Assembly: GCA_947247005.1 (NCBI GenBank)
Contig: OX365954.1
Span: 6,340,001-6,404,000, forward strand
Direction: 5' to 3'
DNA from: Spisula solida
Lineage: Eukaryota > Mollusca > Bivalvia > Venerida > Mactridae
Length of the DNA: 64,000 bases
In this document: positions 22,764-34,310 of the stretch, in pieces
Layout of the letters: every line of letters begins with the position of its first letter
Position numbering within the stretch: position 1 is the stretch's first letter
Translations under genes and position numbers: made by a program
Notes under the pieces: model-generated
Databases searched by the model: none
What the model was told of the DNA's origin: nothing
The model's input: only the letters and a program-made list of their open reading frames with translations

Positions 22764-24916
22764 ATGATTTCTTCAAGGATTAGTAACCTAGATGAACCAA
22801 ACTCTTCAAGGATTAGTAACCTAGATGAACCAAACTCTTCAAGGATTAGCAACCTAGATGAACCAAACTCTTCAAGGATTAGCAACCTAGATGAACCAAA
22901 CTCTTCAAGGATTAGCAACCTAGATGAACCAAACTCTTCAAGGATAAGTAAACTAGATGAACCAAACTCTTCAAGGATTAGCAACCTAGATGAACCAAAC
23001 TCTTCAAGGATTAGTAAACTAGATGAACCAAACTCTTCAAGGATTAGCAACCTAGATGAACCAAACTCTTCAAGGATTAGTAAACTAGATGAACCAAACT
23101 CTTCAAGGATTAGTATCCTAGATGAACCAAACTCTTCAAGGATTAGCAACCTAGATGAACCAAACTCTTCAAGGATTAGCAACCTAGATGAACCAAACTC
23201 TTCAAGGATTAGCAACCTAGATGAACCAAACTCCACAAGGATTAGTAACCTAGATGAACCAAACTCTTCAAGGATTAGTAACCTAGATGAACCAAACTCT
23301 TCAAGGATTAGTAACCTAGATGAACCAAACTCTTCAAGGATTAGTAACCTAGATGAACCAAACTCTTCAAGGATTAGTAACCTAGATGAACCAAACTCTT
23401 CAAGGATTAGTAAACTAGATGAACCAAACTCTTCAAGGATTAGCAACCTAGATGAACCAAACTCTTCAAGGATTAGTAAACTAGATGAACCAAACTCTTC
23501 AAGGATTAGCAACCTAGATTAACCAAACTCTTCAAGGATTAGCAACCTAGATGAACCAAACTCTTCAAGGATTAGTAACCTAGATGAACCAAACTCTTCA
23601 AGGATTAGTAACCTAGATGAACCAAACTCTTCAAGGATTAGTAACCTAGATGAACCAAACTCTTCAAGGATTAGTAACCTAGATGAACCAAACTCTTCAA
23701 GGATTAGTAACCTAGATGAACCAAACTCTTCAAGGATTAGCAACCTAGATGAACCAAACTCTTCAAGGATTAGTAACCTAGATGAACCAAACTCTTCAAG
23801 GATTAGCAACCTAGATGAACCAAACTCTTCAAGGATTAGTAACCTAGATGAACCAAACTCTTCAAGGATTAGCAACCTAGATGAACCAAACTCTTCAAGG
23901 ATTAGCAACCTAGATGAACCAAACTCCACAAGGATTAGTAACCTAGATGAACCAAACTCTTCAAGGATTAGTAACCTAGATGAACCAAACTCTTCAAGGA
24001 TTAGTAACCTAGATGAACCAAACTCTTCAAGGATTAGTAACCTAGATGAACCAAACTCTTCAAGGATTAGTAACCTAGATGAACCAAACTCTTCAAGGAT
24101 TAGTAAACTAGATGAACCAAACTCTTCAAGGATTAGCAACCTAGATGAACCAAACTCTTCAAGGATTAGCAACCTAGATGAACCAAACTCTTCAAGGATT
24201 AGCAACCTAGATGAACCAAACTCTTCAAGGATTAGTAACCTAGATGAACCAAACTCTTCAAGGATTAGTAACCTAGATGAACCAAACTCTTCAAGGATTA
24301 GTAACCTAGATGAACCAAACTCTTCAAGGATTAGTAACCTAGATGAACCAAACTCTTCAAGGATTAGTAACCTAGATGAACCAAACTCTTCAAGGATTAG
24401 CAACCTAGATGAACCAAACTCTTCAAGGATTAGTAACCTAGATGAACCAAACTCTTCAAGGATTAGCAACCTAGATGAACCAAACTCTTCAAGGATTAGT
24501 AACCTAGATGAACCAAACTCTTCAAGGATTAGTGACCTAGATGAACCAAACTCTTCAAGGATTAGTAACCTAGATGAACCAAACTCTTCAAGGATTAGTA
24601 ACCTAGATGAACCAAACTCTTCAAGGATTAGCAACCTAGATGAACCAAACTCTTCAATGATTAGTAACCTAGATGAACCAAACTCTTCAAGGATTAGTAT
24701 CCTAGATGAACCAAACTCTTCAAGGATTAGCAACCTAGATGAACCAAACTCTTCAAGGATTAGCAACCTAGATGAACCAAACTCTTCAAGGATTAGCAAC
24801 CTAGATGAACCAAACTCTTCAAGGATTAGTAACCTAGATGAACCAAACTCTTCAAGGATTAGTAAACTAGATGAACCAAACTCTTCAAGGATTAGCAACC
24901 TAGATGAACCAAACTA
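22764..24916. repeat. Large minisatellite, 33-bp unit, 65 copies
   Basis: The unit is 'ctcttcaaggattagtaacc' plus 'tagatgaaccaaa'. It reads as SSRISNLDEPN on the plus strand and LLILEEFGSSR on the minus. The main variants are GTAACC, GCAACC, GTAAAC and two GTATCC units. Two units carry CTCCACAAGG (23231 and 23924), 693 bp or exactly 21 units apart, and the variant order after each is nearly the same, so a block of about 20 units was duplicated inside the array. One plus-strand stop (GATTAACC at 23518) breaks the forward frame, and no coding signals flank it. It lies in Cav1 intron 1. Confidence 0.97.
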
Positions 24917-26675
24917 AGTGTTTGCTCCAACCACAATAGTTAAAACTCGGAGAAACATGTGGTTTACAAGTTAAAAGTATAGAAGCACCTATAGAAGGGG
25001 TCTACTACGCTTTATTCATTGTTTTTTCTTTATTGTTTTTAAATGGGGGTCCCCAATATCATCTCAAGTAAAGCCATATGGAATATTTCCGTACCTATCA
25101 ACTGACTCAGACTAGGGCACTAGGTCATTTAGCATAAAAATATTATTCATCACTTGACTTCCTACCATGTTTAAGTTTGTACATATATATGTGGCAAAAT
25201 CTTCACAAACTTATGAATAATTATGTATATGATAAATTAATTTGTTACATAGTATAACATCTTACATTGTCATCGTCTGACAGACAGTTTGGAGTAAAAC
25301 AAATAAACAGAAGACAACTGTAGAGCATGATGTGCAGTAACACATGTTGGAATAAATGGATTATCACTGTCACATTGAATGAATACATCAAGTGCTTACA
25401 GAACAGACATAACAGATAGTTATGGTTTATCAGGGAATCTTTTATAAAACTGATATTTCATGAATTTATAAAATTATATGTTGTACCTTATTCATGGAAT
25501 ATTTTACATAAGAAGAGACTTTCAGAAAAGCCAATGTCTATTTCTCTGTAACATTATCTAATAATCAATCAAAAGTCAATCAAATATTTTTATTCGTCAT
25601 TTAGATCATGGTCACTTTTATACAGAACTAACATTAGCAATTTGAACACAGTTCTTGTTTTTTTGTGCATTTCATGCTCTAATGTTTCTGTTGAATGCTG
25701 CCTTCCCTGTCTTATTTGTTATTATCTGTTAATTTCAGGCATGTTGAATGATGTTTTTATAGTTCGCCGGAGATAACACTAGCCTTTGTTTACAAATAAA
25801 AATGAAAATTAAATACATTTTCGATATTCATTTTTGTTCAATCTTGTGCATATACACTTTTAATGATATACTCTTTAAATCTACACTGATAACTGGCGGC
25901 CATTCGACCGTGCACTGTTTATAGTTTGCTTTATTTGTTTATTGATAAGGCAAGCTAGAGTTATCCCCAGTGAACTATACATGAGTGTAAGCTAAGATAT
26001 TGTTAGGGATTGTTGATACATTAAACATTCAAGTATGTAACATCAACTTACATGATTCATCAATCAAATTCCTACCAAACATAATTAAATAATCCTCATA
26101 TATATTACCTGCCCTCATTACTGTAGTCATAGTAAATCCAACACAATCCTAGCACAAATCCAACTAATCACTTAGTTACACAACCCAAAAAACAACAACA
26201 CAAATATCTTTTGAAAGTTCAAGAAGTAGACATGAATGGATGATTAGTATGGTAAGACCTTCCTGGATGCTGTTCAGACAGTGATAACCCCACTCCCTCC
26301 ATTAATTAAGCTACTGATAGGTTGAGAATCAGTTACCTATACAATCATTGATCATCTCTGATCAGTTGATTATATTATACAGATATTGATGGGAGATAAA
26401 TTAAAAGTATAACATTATGTATATATAGATACATGTGTAATAAATGAAGAGCTTCGTATGAGGTAGATTAATATATGCATGTGATAACGATCTTACACAT
26501 AGATAATATTGCAGGAATCATACATTAAAGGATACCGGGCATATGTATGTAATAATATACAGGTAGGCAGTTGTTAAAACGAAAACATACATTTTCTTCA
26601 TTCCAGGACAAATCCTTATCCGATATCGCTAAAAATGCAGCAGCATCCAAAACCTGTGTAATTTTTTTATAAGTA

Positions 26676-27670
26676 TAGGGTGATCCAAAAATTATGTCCC
26701 ACAAACAATGCTTAATAAAAATTACTGTTTAAAATATTCAACTTTTAACTTCACACACTTAAAGCACATACATGCAAGATCTTGTCAAACAGAACTTATA
26801 ACCGTAGTTTTAACAAACAACTTTACAAGATATGCGCCAAGTGACCACCACATTTTTCCATACCAGCGTAAGACAATGCATGCTTGTAAAATGATCAAAC
26901 CCATTTGTCTGGGAATTAATTCTTTAAAATCAAGTAAAGTGGTTGGTTAACACACTTTCTCATTTAAATAACTCTATAGAAGGAGGCAAATGGACTAAGA
27001 GCGAGCGAATGTGGAGGTCATACGTGCATTGTCTTAAGAGCAATCACCGATCACCAAAATCGAATGTCCGTCGTAAATTGTCCAGCACAACATTCCCCCC
27101 CCCCCCCCCCCCCCCCCCCGTGTGTGAAACCATATTTGCACAAATCATCTTTTCAATTCAATACATTAGATTACCTGTAGTGTTTGGTACCATACACAAT
27201 GTGTATCCTTCATAACACTTCTTACATAACATTGTGGTTTCCTGTACAACTTGATGAAAATCTCATCAATACGTCCACTACGACGTCTACCATTCCACCA
27301 AGTTCTCATATTCCTTACAGTCCACTGTGTCTCCAATTTTGACCCATGTCTTCTAATTTGCTTTCTATATGATACTGATGATTTTGGATTCAGAATTTTA
27401 AGTTTCCTTCTATCAAATCAAGGCTATTTGCCTACTTTATAGTGCAAATTTGCTATTTCTGCGTTTTCAGCCATCTTGTGTCTCCCTGAATATGATCACA
27501 TAGCTGATGGCATTACTTTGGTTACTATGACATTGTATGATGGTCTTCTTTATATTCAACAAAAACTTGATTCAATATTCTTTCGGTAAATACCAAAACA
27601 ATAAATATATTACCAAAATTCGCAAAGTTATTAAGCATTGTTTGTGGGACATGTTTTTTGGATCACCCTG
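26676..27670. mobile_element. TA-flanked DNA transposon A (995 bp, Tc1/mariner-like)
   Basis: Terminal inverted repeats of 43 bp (26676-26718 and 27628-27670) start TAGGGTGATCC / CAGGGTGATCC. They are nearly identical and are flanked by TA on both sides, as for Tc1/mariner/IS630 elements. The minus strand has a protein-like run (RTWWNGRRRSGRIDE near 27285) but no intact transposase. A 25-C run interrupts the interior. Confidence 0.82.
27095..27119 (+). repeat. Homopolymer, 25 C
   Basis: An uninterrupted C run inside transposon A. Its length is likely to be misread by sequencing. Confidence 0.95.
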
Positions 27671-29628
27671 TATATGGTACCATAGTATAAATTAATAGAG
27701 ACATAGATCATCAATTTTTCACATTGAAATTTATGACCATTCAAACCAATATCTTGAGTCGAAATGTGACTTTCGAAATTTCAAGGGTCAAAACCCCTAC
27801 TCCCGAATCAAATGGAACTCCTGTTCAATATAAAGAAAAACAATGAAAAATTAAAATCAAGGTCATTCTTATTGTATCCCATGCAATGTCCATGACAAAT
27901 AATACAAGACGAATATTCACACAGTTGGGAATATGGCATCCTTTTGCCCAAATATTTTCAGACTGACTGTTGTTTTAGCATTGTGATGTTTCCTGCTGAG
28001 GAGTCATAAAAAACTGGGGTTTGTTCAATTAATACTGGTCTTTTTTATGTCTTAAATTGATCATGGCAAGTAATGTCAATTCTGTTGATTCAGCAAATAT
28101 AATGCAAACAAGTTATTTTTAATCATATAATATGACTAATATCTGGTTTCGAAGTGTGTATATCAAACAAAAAACATTAGTTTCATCACAAGTCAATTGG
28201 TCTCCGTAATTCAGCCACTGTATCAATTAAGCACAGCTTAAAAGCCTTTGTCTGGCTCCACTGTCCATTGTGGGTGGAAGGAAGGTACAAGATAGCAATC
28301 TATTTTCTATGCAGACTGTCTATATATATATATATGTTTGTCGAGTGGCTTTGTCCACCATACTCTTAAACTTAAAAAAGTCAAGTTCCCTCGACTAATA
28401 CTGGACAAAGGTAGTGCTGCCCCTCAGGCTCAACTTGTTTTGTCTGGCATTCTATTGTTACATTTAATAATAAATAGTACAAAACCCATAGGATTTAACA
28501 AAGATCTAAAAATACCCAGATTTTTGGATTTAATTAGTAAGTCCTGAAATATATTGTCAGAATTATATTATTAGATTTTTTTTCAAAAATAATAAACCAA
28601 CATACATTTTGACTGTCAAGGGTCATATTTTCTTTAAAGGATATATATTGTCCTCATAAAATGGTAAAATCCAGTACAAAATAAACCAAATGACCATTGA
28701 GAGCCAGCACCTCGTGCAACCCCTGCAACTATTAATAATTTATTACTGATACAGGCAAGTAGTGACTGTACATGTAAGAATTATTTTTTTTAACAAAAGA
28801 TTGAATGATTATATACTCTCACTAAAATTTGAAATGGGGTTAAATTTATTATTATCACCAGGGCTTTTTAAATATCATAAAACTGTTATTGTGTGGGGAA
28901 ATGCATAACTTTTAAAGACCAATCCTGTGAAAGACTCCTTATAACAGCACCTGTGTATTATACAGGTTGTATATGTACTTGGGGAGGGGGGAGGCCCTAA
29001 TAACATTCTGGATAATGGACACAATATGTTTTGCTGGCCCCATTTAGTTCCTTGTCCATAAACTTGAAAGAAATGCTGGCAAACTATAACATGTCAATTA
29101 TTGCTAATTGGCATTTAATTGATAACAGGTGCTTGATTACAAGGAAAATATATATATGGAAAATGACACAAGTTTATAAGTATTGGCTACATGAATGCAT
29201 TATTCAGTTATTGAAACACTGTATGATGTATATTAGAGAACACAACCAACAAGAACCCTCAGCTAGTTCAACCACCCACCCAAAACAACTGTAAAATTGA
29301 AAACAAATATCACCGTATGCCTAACACAACTGCGAATCGATTTCCGAGTTATATATTAAATATGGCCTTTAAAGTAATAAATCTGACATAATAGAACATA
29401 TGGTTTCACCAGTTCATGGAGAAGGAATGTACACTTAAAATCACGCTTGGTGCGAATACACGATGAAAAGCGCGAGAGTCTGCGCCTAAATCAGCAACAT
29501 TCGTGCAATGCGACATCATCGTCTTCCGTGTAAAATGTGACAAGCGAATTTTGAACTAACTTATACACAGACGAAGATAAAAGTATTAATTTCATATATA
29601 CGTATATCATTAAATTTAATGAAAATAC

Positions 29629-29647
29629 CTCTTTCTACAGCAGACAT
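29629..29647 (-). CDS. cav1: Cav1 L-type calcium channel alpha-1, probable first coding exon (MSAVER+1 nt)
   Basis: On the minus strand an ATG at 29647-29645 opens six codons (M-S-A-V-E-R) plus one base, followed by a GTATTT splice donor at 29628. The exon therefore ends in phase 1, which is what the acceptor of exon 2 needs; the split codon becomes GGG (Gly). Joined to exon 2 the protein starts MSAVERGENHDR, and about 127 residues precede IS1, close to the N-terminal length of vertebrate Cav1.2. The start lies 481 bp from the divergent DCP1 start. The exon is too short to recognise by homology. The call rests on phase, donor, ATG and position, and other upstream first exons remain possible. 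Confidence 0.62.
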
Positions 29648-30128
29648 TCTGATATTTCCAACAAAAACTAAATCCACAAATGAACATCCATCAATAGATG
29701 GTCCTCAGCATCATTTTTAACCAATCCATGCATCCGCAGACGAAAAAAAATACCACATTCAATAATACACAATATCCGCCAATAGACACAATGAATGTAA
29801 TTAAATCAATATTGTATAAGTATTTAACACATATAATAGATAATACAAAATAACGGACATCATCAACAACGTGCAGTTGGCTGTGAAAAATTCACCGTAA
29901 GGTTTCTGTCACACTTGACCGGTTACATTGCTCAATGAACCACGAAACACGGGGTGAATATTTTAATTACAATCAATCTCGGAAAAACAAAACATTAAAC
30001 CCACTCAAACATTTTACTATTATTTTTATCTGTTGTATAACATTTCTATTTGTACACACTTTACACATGCTATTTTTGACCTATCGCATTCGCGATTCAT
30101 TTTCCTCGATGCTACAATTGATTCAAAC
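29648..30128. promoter_or_regulatory. Shared 5' region / putative bidirectional promoter of cav1 and DCP1
   Basis: The 481 bp between two divergent start codons must hold the 5' UTRs of both genes and at least the core promoter of DCP1. No convincing paired TATA boxes are seen; AT-rich words such as TATAATAG near 29835 are unremarkable in this background. CpG dinucleotides are visibly more frequent from about 29.44 to 30.2 kb than elsewhere, as expected for a germline-active promoter. Transcription start sites cannot be placed from sequence alone. Confidence 0.6.
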
Positions 30129-30136
30129 ATGGCGGA
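30125..30136 (+). promoter_or_regulatory. TISU/YY1-like element over the DCP1 start codon
   Basis: The sequence around the start, AAACATGGCGGA, matches the TISU consensus SAASATGGCGGC at ten of twelve positions and also resembles a YY1 site. It is followed by GGAAG, an ETS-type core. TISU elements direct both transcription and scanning-free initiation on very short leaders, mostly in housekeeping genes. Function in this species is inferred. Confidence 0.5.
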
Positions 30137-30248
30137 AGGAAGAATGAATTTGGCCGCTTTGCAGCAAAGAGATCCGTATATTTCTGACATACTGGATACT
30201 GCATCACAAGTGGCTTTATATTCTTTCAACTCTAAGTCAAGCAAATGG
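30129..30248 (+). CDS. DCP1: mRNA-decapping enzyme 1 (DCP1), exon 1 (start of EVH1 domain)
   Basis: DCP1 is the activator subunit of the cytoplasmic Dcp2 decapping complex in 5'-3' mRNA decay and P-bodies. Forty codons read MAEGRMNLAALQQRDPYISD, then ILDTASQVALYSFNSKSSKW. This matches the human DCP1A N-terminus (MSLAALKQHDPYI...GQVALYTF...W), the alpha-1 and first strands of the EVH1 fold. The exon ends TGG in phase 0 before a GTATGT donor at 30249. The frame is open back to another ATG at 30033, but the homology begins at the internal MNLAAL and the ATG at 30129 sits in a TISU/YY1-like context, so I choose 30129. No defects are seen. Confidence 0.95.
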
Positions 30249-31299
30249 GTATGTATCATTTTTGAGTATTTTTATCGAATGACATCGTAATAATATTGAA
30301 TATTCTGGCGAAATATGTTGTCGTAATTTTAGCACGCATGTGAGTTTTGTTGTGATGAAACTCTGAATGAGAAGCTGATGCACTGGTTAACCTGAAAACG
30401 TGTTTTAATTTGATTGCAACTTTCTCAACTATTAATACCATTCTTCCTGAGATACTATTATTATATTTTCTGTTCGTATTGCTATTATTGAACCAATTCA
30501 TGAGGCCAAAGCTTCTCAGACGGGTGACAGTCTGTTTGGTAAATAACAAGTTTCGGCTGCAGGAGTGTCAGATAATGAGATAGACATCTAATGTGCAGAC
30601 AACAGTACATAGACTACAGTACATGTAATACAATGCAGTAGACTGGCTTTGTTACTTTGAATTGTATGGTGATGACATATTTGACGAAATAAAGACAGTT
30701 GCAACTTGCAAAGACTGTATAGTGTTGAAGAAAACCGCACACTAGAGTATGTCTATCAGTCTCTTATTACTGCCTATTAATCCCAACGCTTTCACAACAA
30801 CCGCACTGTCTGACAGCCAAACGAGAAGCCTGCAACCATGCCAACTCAAAACCTGCGAAACCCGGGGCCTTCTGGCACAATAAAACCGTACCCACCAGTA
30901 CAGTACACAGACCGGAATCCCAGAATCACTACAGTGTACACAGTCAGTATCCTTAGTTTCAAAAACTATTCCTGAAATGAAAACAGGACAGTTTTTTTCT
31001 GTCATTTCAGCTATTCTGCTAATTCTGTGCACCTTAATTTGCGTATGTCTACACAATAAATGTCATGAACGTTCAACTGCATTGAATAAATATTTCTACA
31101 AAAAGTAACGTGTATAAATGGCAGTTTTGATAAATAACACATATCCTTCTTTCCTATAATTTCGGAATTCCTATGGTTTCGAGAACAGCCTTATGATGTA
31201 TTTCTGCAAAATGTGTTGGTCTATTTATCTTCCATTAATGTCAAACCCCTTACAGGGACGTAGACATTTGTCTAGGCAGACATAAAATCAAGAGAAAAA

Positions 31300-31550
31300 G
31301 TGGGATACAAGGAATCCGTATGCGTACCCTAGCTTGTTTCGAATAGACTCCTTGGTTTTTAACATGCTCAGTGTATAGCACCGATACACAGGAGATTACC
31401 TCTTGGTTTCCAACTAGTTTCGTCTCTAATTTGGTAGGAAACACATGAAAGCGTTTCAGAAATGACCAAGTGCCCAAGCTGAGATTCGAACCAGGGACCT
31501 CTCGATCAGTAGTAGAGAGCGTTATCCACACGACCACCATGCCACCTTTT
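31300..31550 (-). repeat. tRNA-derived SINE, copy 3 (minus orientation)
   Basis: The core 'ggtttttaacatgctcagtg' plus TATAGCACCGATACACAGG is at 31352-31393. The body AATGACCAAGTGCCCA is followed at the right by the reverse of a B box (GAGATTCGAACC) and a degenerate A-box region ending 'ccaccatgccacc'. Confidence 0.75.
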
Positions 31551-32381
31551 GGGTCCAAAATTAATGACAAATGAATGATAACACATTTTAATGTAAAATT
31601 GATTAAATACCCCTATAATCCAACTTGACTGAAAGTAGATGAAACCATGTATATAATTTGTTATTTACGTGCATCAGAATGCAACACCCCCCATTTTATA
31701 CATACATGATAGTGGAACCCCCAATGGAATTCTGCTGTGAACTAATAGAAACAGGGATACCTAGAATGCTATTTATAGACCAGCAATTAGAATTCCTGAT
31801 TTAATAGGAAACATTCTCACCTGATCGTAGAGGTGAAGGCCACTTAGTAAAATGGCTGCTACCAGTGATTTACGATGATTACTCTCCATGTTTTGCATTA
31901 GATATGTAAAGAAGGGCTCAGGTTATTGTTTCATCATAAAAAGATATTTTGTTGTTAGCAAATAACTGGGCATGCCTAAAGGAAGCAGGCTACCACATAA
32001 ATTTCATAAATACACTTTTCTAATTGGTTGCTAACTTCGTCTTGATGACTTTACTGTGTTAAAAACTTCATAAATCAGGTCTATACAAATTGTAATCCCA
32101 CATGTGCAGAATAAGTCGACAAAAATGATGTTATGTTAACTAGCAGGCTGTAGCAGCCCTTTTGTTTTAAGACAATATTTGACCTATATATGTAAAAAAA
32201 CAATATGTTTTTCGAATCATTAACACTTTCAGTTGATGTTATTCCATTTTAAAATATGGGCGTCTTACATGCTAAAACTCAGCAATAATACAAACGACTT
32301 TTTAGTTTAAGAAGTTGATGGTACTTCACTACATAAATCAGTTGCTTTACAAATGTATTTATAATAATAAATTAACAATAT

Positions 32382-33965
32382 CAGGGCTCACGCTGTCAAT
32401 CGACATTATCGCCATTTGCGATAATTTTATCAAAGTGGCGATTATTATTTCAATTTGGCGACGAAAAATGGCGATAATTTTATCAAACTGCAAAAAAAAA
32501 TATCTCCATAACTTCTTATTTTATCTATCAGCTACGTATCGAGTGTCACAATTTTCAAGTTCACACTTCAAACTGGACCCATATAATCTTCATTGTTAAT
32601 TACTGTTAGCCCCAGGACATGTCACTAATCTTATTAGAGGTATAATTACTGACAAATTGTTGTGATAACATCTTTTAATCCCCCCCCATTTAATTGGTGT
32701 AATCACCTGTCAACAAAGTTCGTGGAACAGGTCTAAAATACTGACGAACATGTCTAAAATACTGACGAATCCGGGATGTGGGATGCAGACAAGATTGATT
32801 GCAATTTAGGGTTAATTATAGTTAATAATAGGTGATTTGATTTATTATCTATCGACTAATGACTGCTTTGACTAAAAAATGAACATACTATTCAATAAAA
32901 CTTATTTTTACGAGCTGCTTGAAAAACGTAAGTTGACTAGTATTCGGACATGCAAAATTCGGATATTCGTAATTTGTAAAATATTGCTTATTTTTTAAAA
33001 AAACTTTAAATAAAATTATCCATTTAAAAGGTTGAAATCCTGCATTCAAGCATTCAAGCATTCATGAGGCTTCAGCTTGTTGCTTGAGCTACAAGTCTTG
33101 GTCAAAAGAAAGGTTTTATCATGACATATTTTAACAATCAATTCATATCCTTTTCTTATATTTATAAAAGCACTGCAGCTGCTTTATATCGATATCTTGC
33201 TGATATATTGGCCATCTTCTAGCTTTTAGAAGATAATGGTTATCAAGAAATTGAATTGATTCCACTCTATTATTACCTATTTTTCAACCACACAGCCTTG
33301 TCATATGTTTATATGTACTTTGTAATCATTTTTGCACCTCATACCACATGTACTATGTGCTGAGAGTATCAAATAAACTGTAAACTGTCAAAGAAATGAC
33401 AATTTGATTGACCAAGCTGTTTGACTGTCCCTTTTGTAATGACATCAATTTCCTCAGCTGTCTGTGTCATGTAAATGGCACTGTACTTATCAAGATCAGG
33501 TGCATAGCTTTCTATAGGCATATGCCTGCACATTTATTGATTTACCCCAGGTATGAATAAAATGCACCCACCCTGGCACCCTAGTACAATGGAGCCTATT
33601 TGTATGAAGACATTTCTAATTTTCTTAATTAAGTTAAACGATGATCAATTTGTCTTTGACATGTCACTAGACTGAGTCATAATTAGTCAGGATTTCTAGA
33701 TTGAAAACTGCCCAGAAGGCACCTGTAGCCCTATCAAATTAAAATGTTTGCCAGTAGAGTATGTGCCAAACTTCCTAGCATAAGATGCCACACATATTCA
33801 TTTTGATAAGCTATGGCCCCGACTATGATTCATAAAAAGCCTTATGTACCATGCATTAAGTTCGAGTCACCATGCGTAGATTATAAGTTCGCGTCAATTT
33901 TGGCTATAATTTTTGTTGGGCAAAAATAAATGGCTATTATTTTAAAATGGCCAGTGTGAGCCCTG
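32382..33965. mobile_element. hAT-like DNA transposon relic (1.58 kb)
   Basis: The left end is CAGGGCTCACGCTG and the right end, reverse complemented, is CAGGGCTCACACTGG. Subterminal repeats are of the type GGCGATAATTTTATCAAA on the left and GGCTATTATTTTAAAATGG on the right, as in hAT elements. The 8-bp flanks AACAATAT and AATATATT match only partly. No transposase was identified. Confidence 0.65.
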
Positions 33966-34310
33966 AATATATTTATTTGAATCCAAGATAACTAAGTACC
34001 CGGTAGTTTTTATATACTATATTTCTCTTTTTCCGTATGCATATTATGTAAGACTAAAAGCTATGTATGCTTTGTCTTTAATAAACGTTCTGTTCTGCAA
34101 TTTGTAAGTTATTTAATTTATTTCTTTGGAAATCTTTCAAAAATTAAATGGTAATTTGTAACATCATTACAAACTGCACATTATTGGTGCACAGCAATGA
34201 TTAGTTCTTTTGATGTTATTTACTGTAGTGTAATCAAATTGGTAATTTTGTCTGCCCCTTTTATTAGGTGTCTGTTTGAGATCTTAGGTGTAAACTATAT
34301 GTAACATATA

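Larger units (their letters stand above)
8955..29628 (-). other. cav1: Cav1 intron 1 (about 20.7 kb, repeat-rich)
   Basis: This is the interval between the probable first exon and exon 2, and it depends on the exon 1 call. It carries a hAT-like element (9845-10642), tRNA-like units near 10.82 and 11.25 kb, arrays at 12.0, 13.4, 14.7 and 22.8-24.9 kb, a SINE split by a MITE (16.4-16.76 kb), a stem-loop at 17.76 kb, an inverted-repeat element (21456-21745) and a TA-flanked transposon (26676-27670). A short coding-like remnant lies at 13.45-13.73 kb. In 9.0-9.5, 11.3-11.95, 12.7-13.35, 18-21.4, 24.95-26.65 and 27.7-29.4 kb I see only AT-rich sequence with small AT tracts. Confidence 0.6.

Noticed and set aside
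22739..24917. Very long repetitive open frames (252, 257 and 459 codons) as a repeat protein gene
   Set aside because: The 33-bp period keeps frames open on both strands. There is no flanking coding sequence, splice or start context, a stop interrupts the plus frame, and the array sits in an intron.
30033..30128. Upstream in-frame ATG as the DCP1 start
   Set aside because: The extra 32 residues are not DCP1-like, and the ATG at 30129 has the better context and homology start. Transcript data could reverse this.
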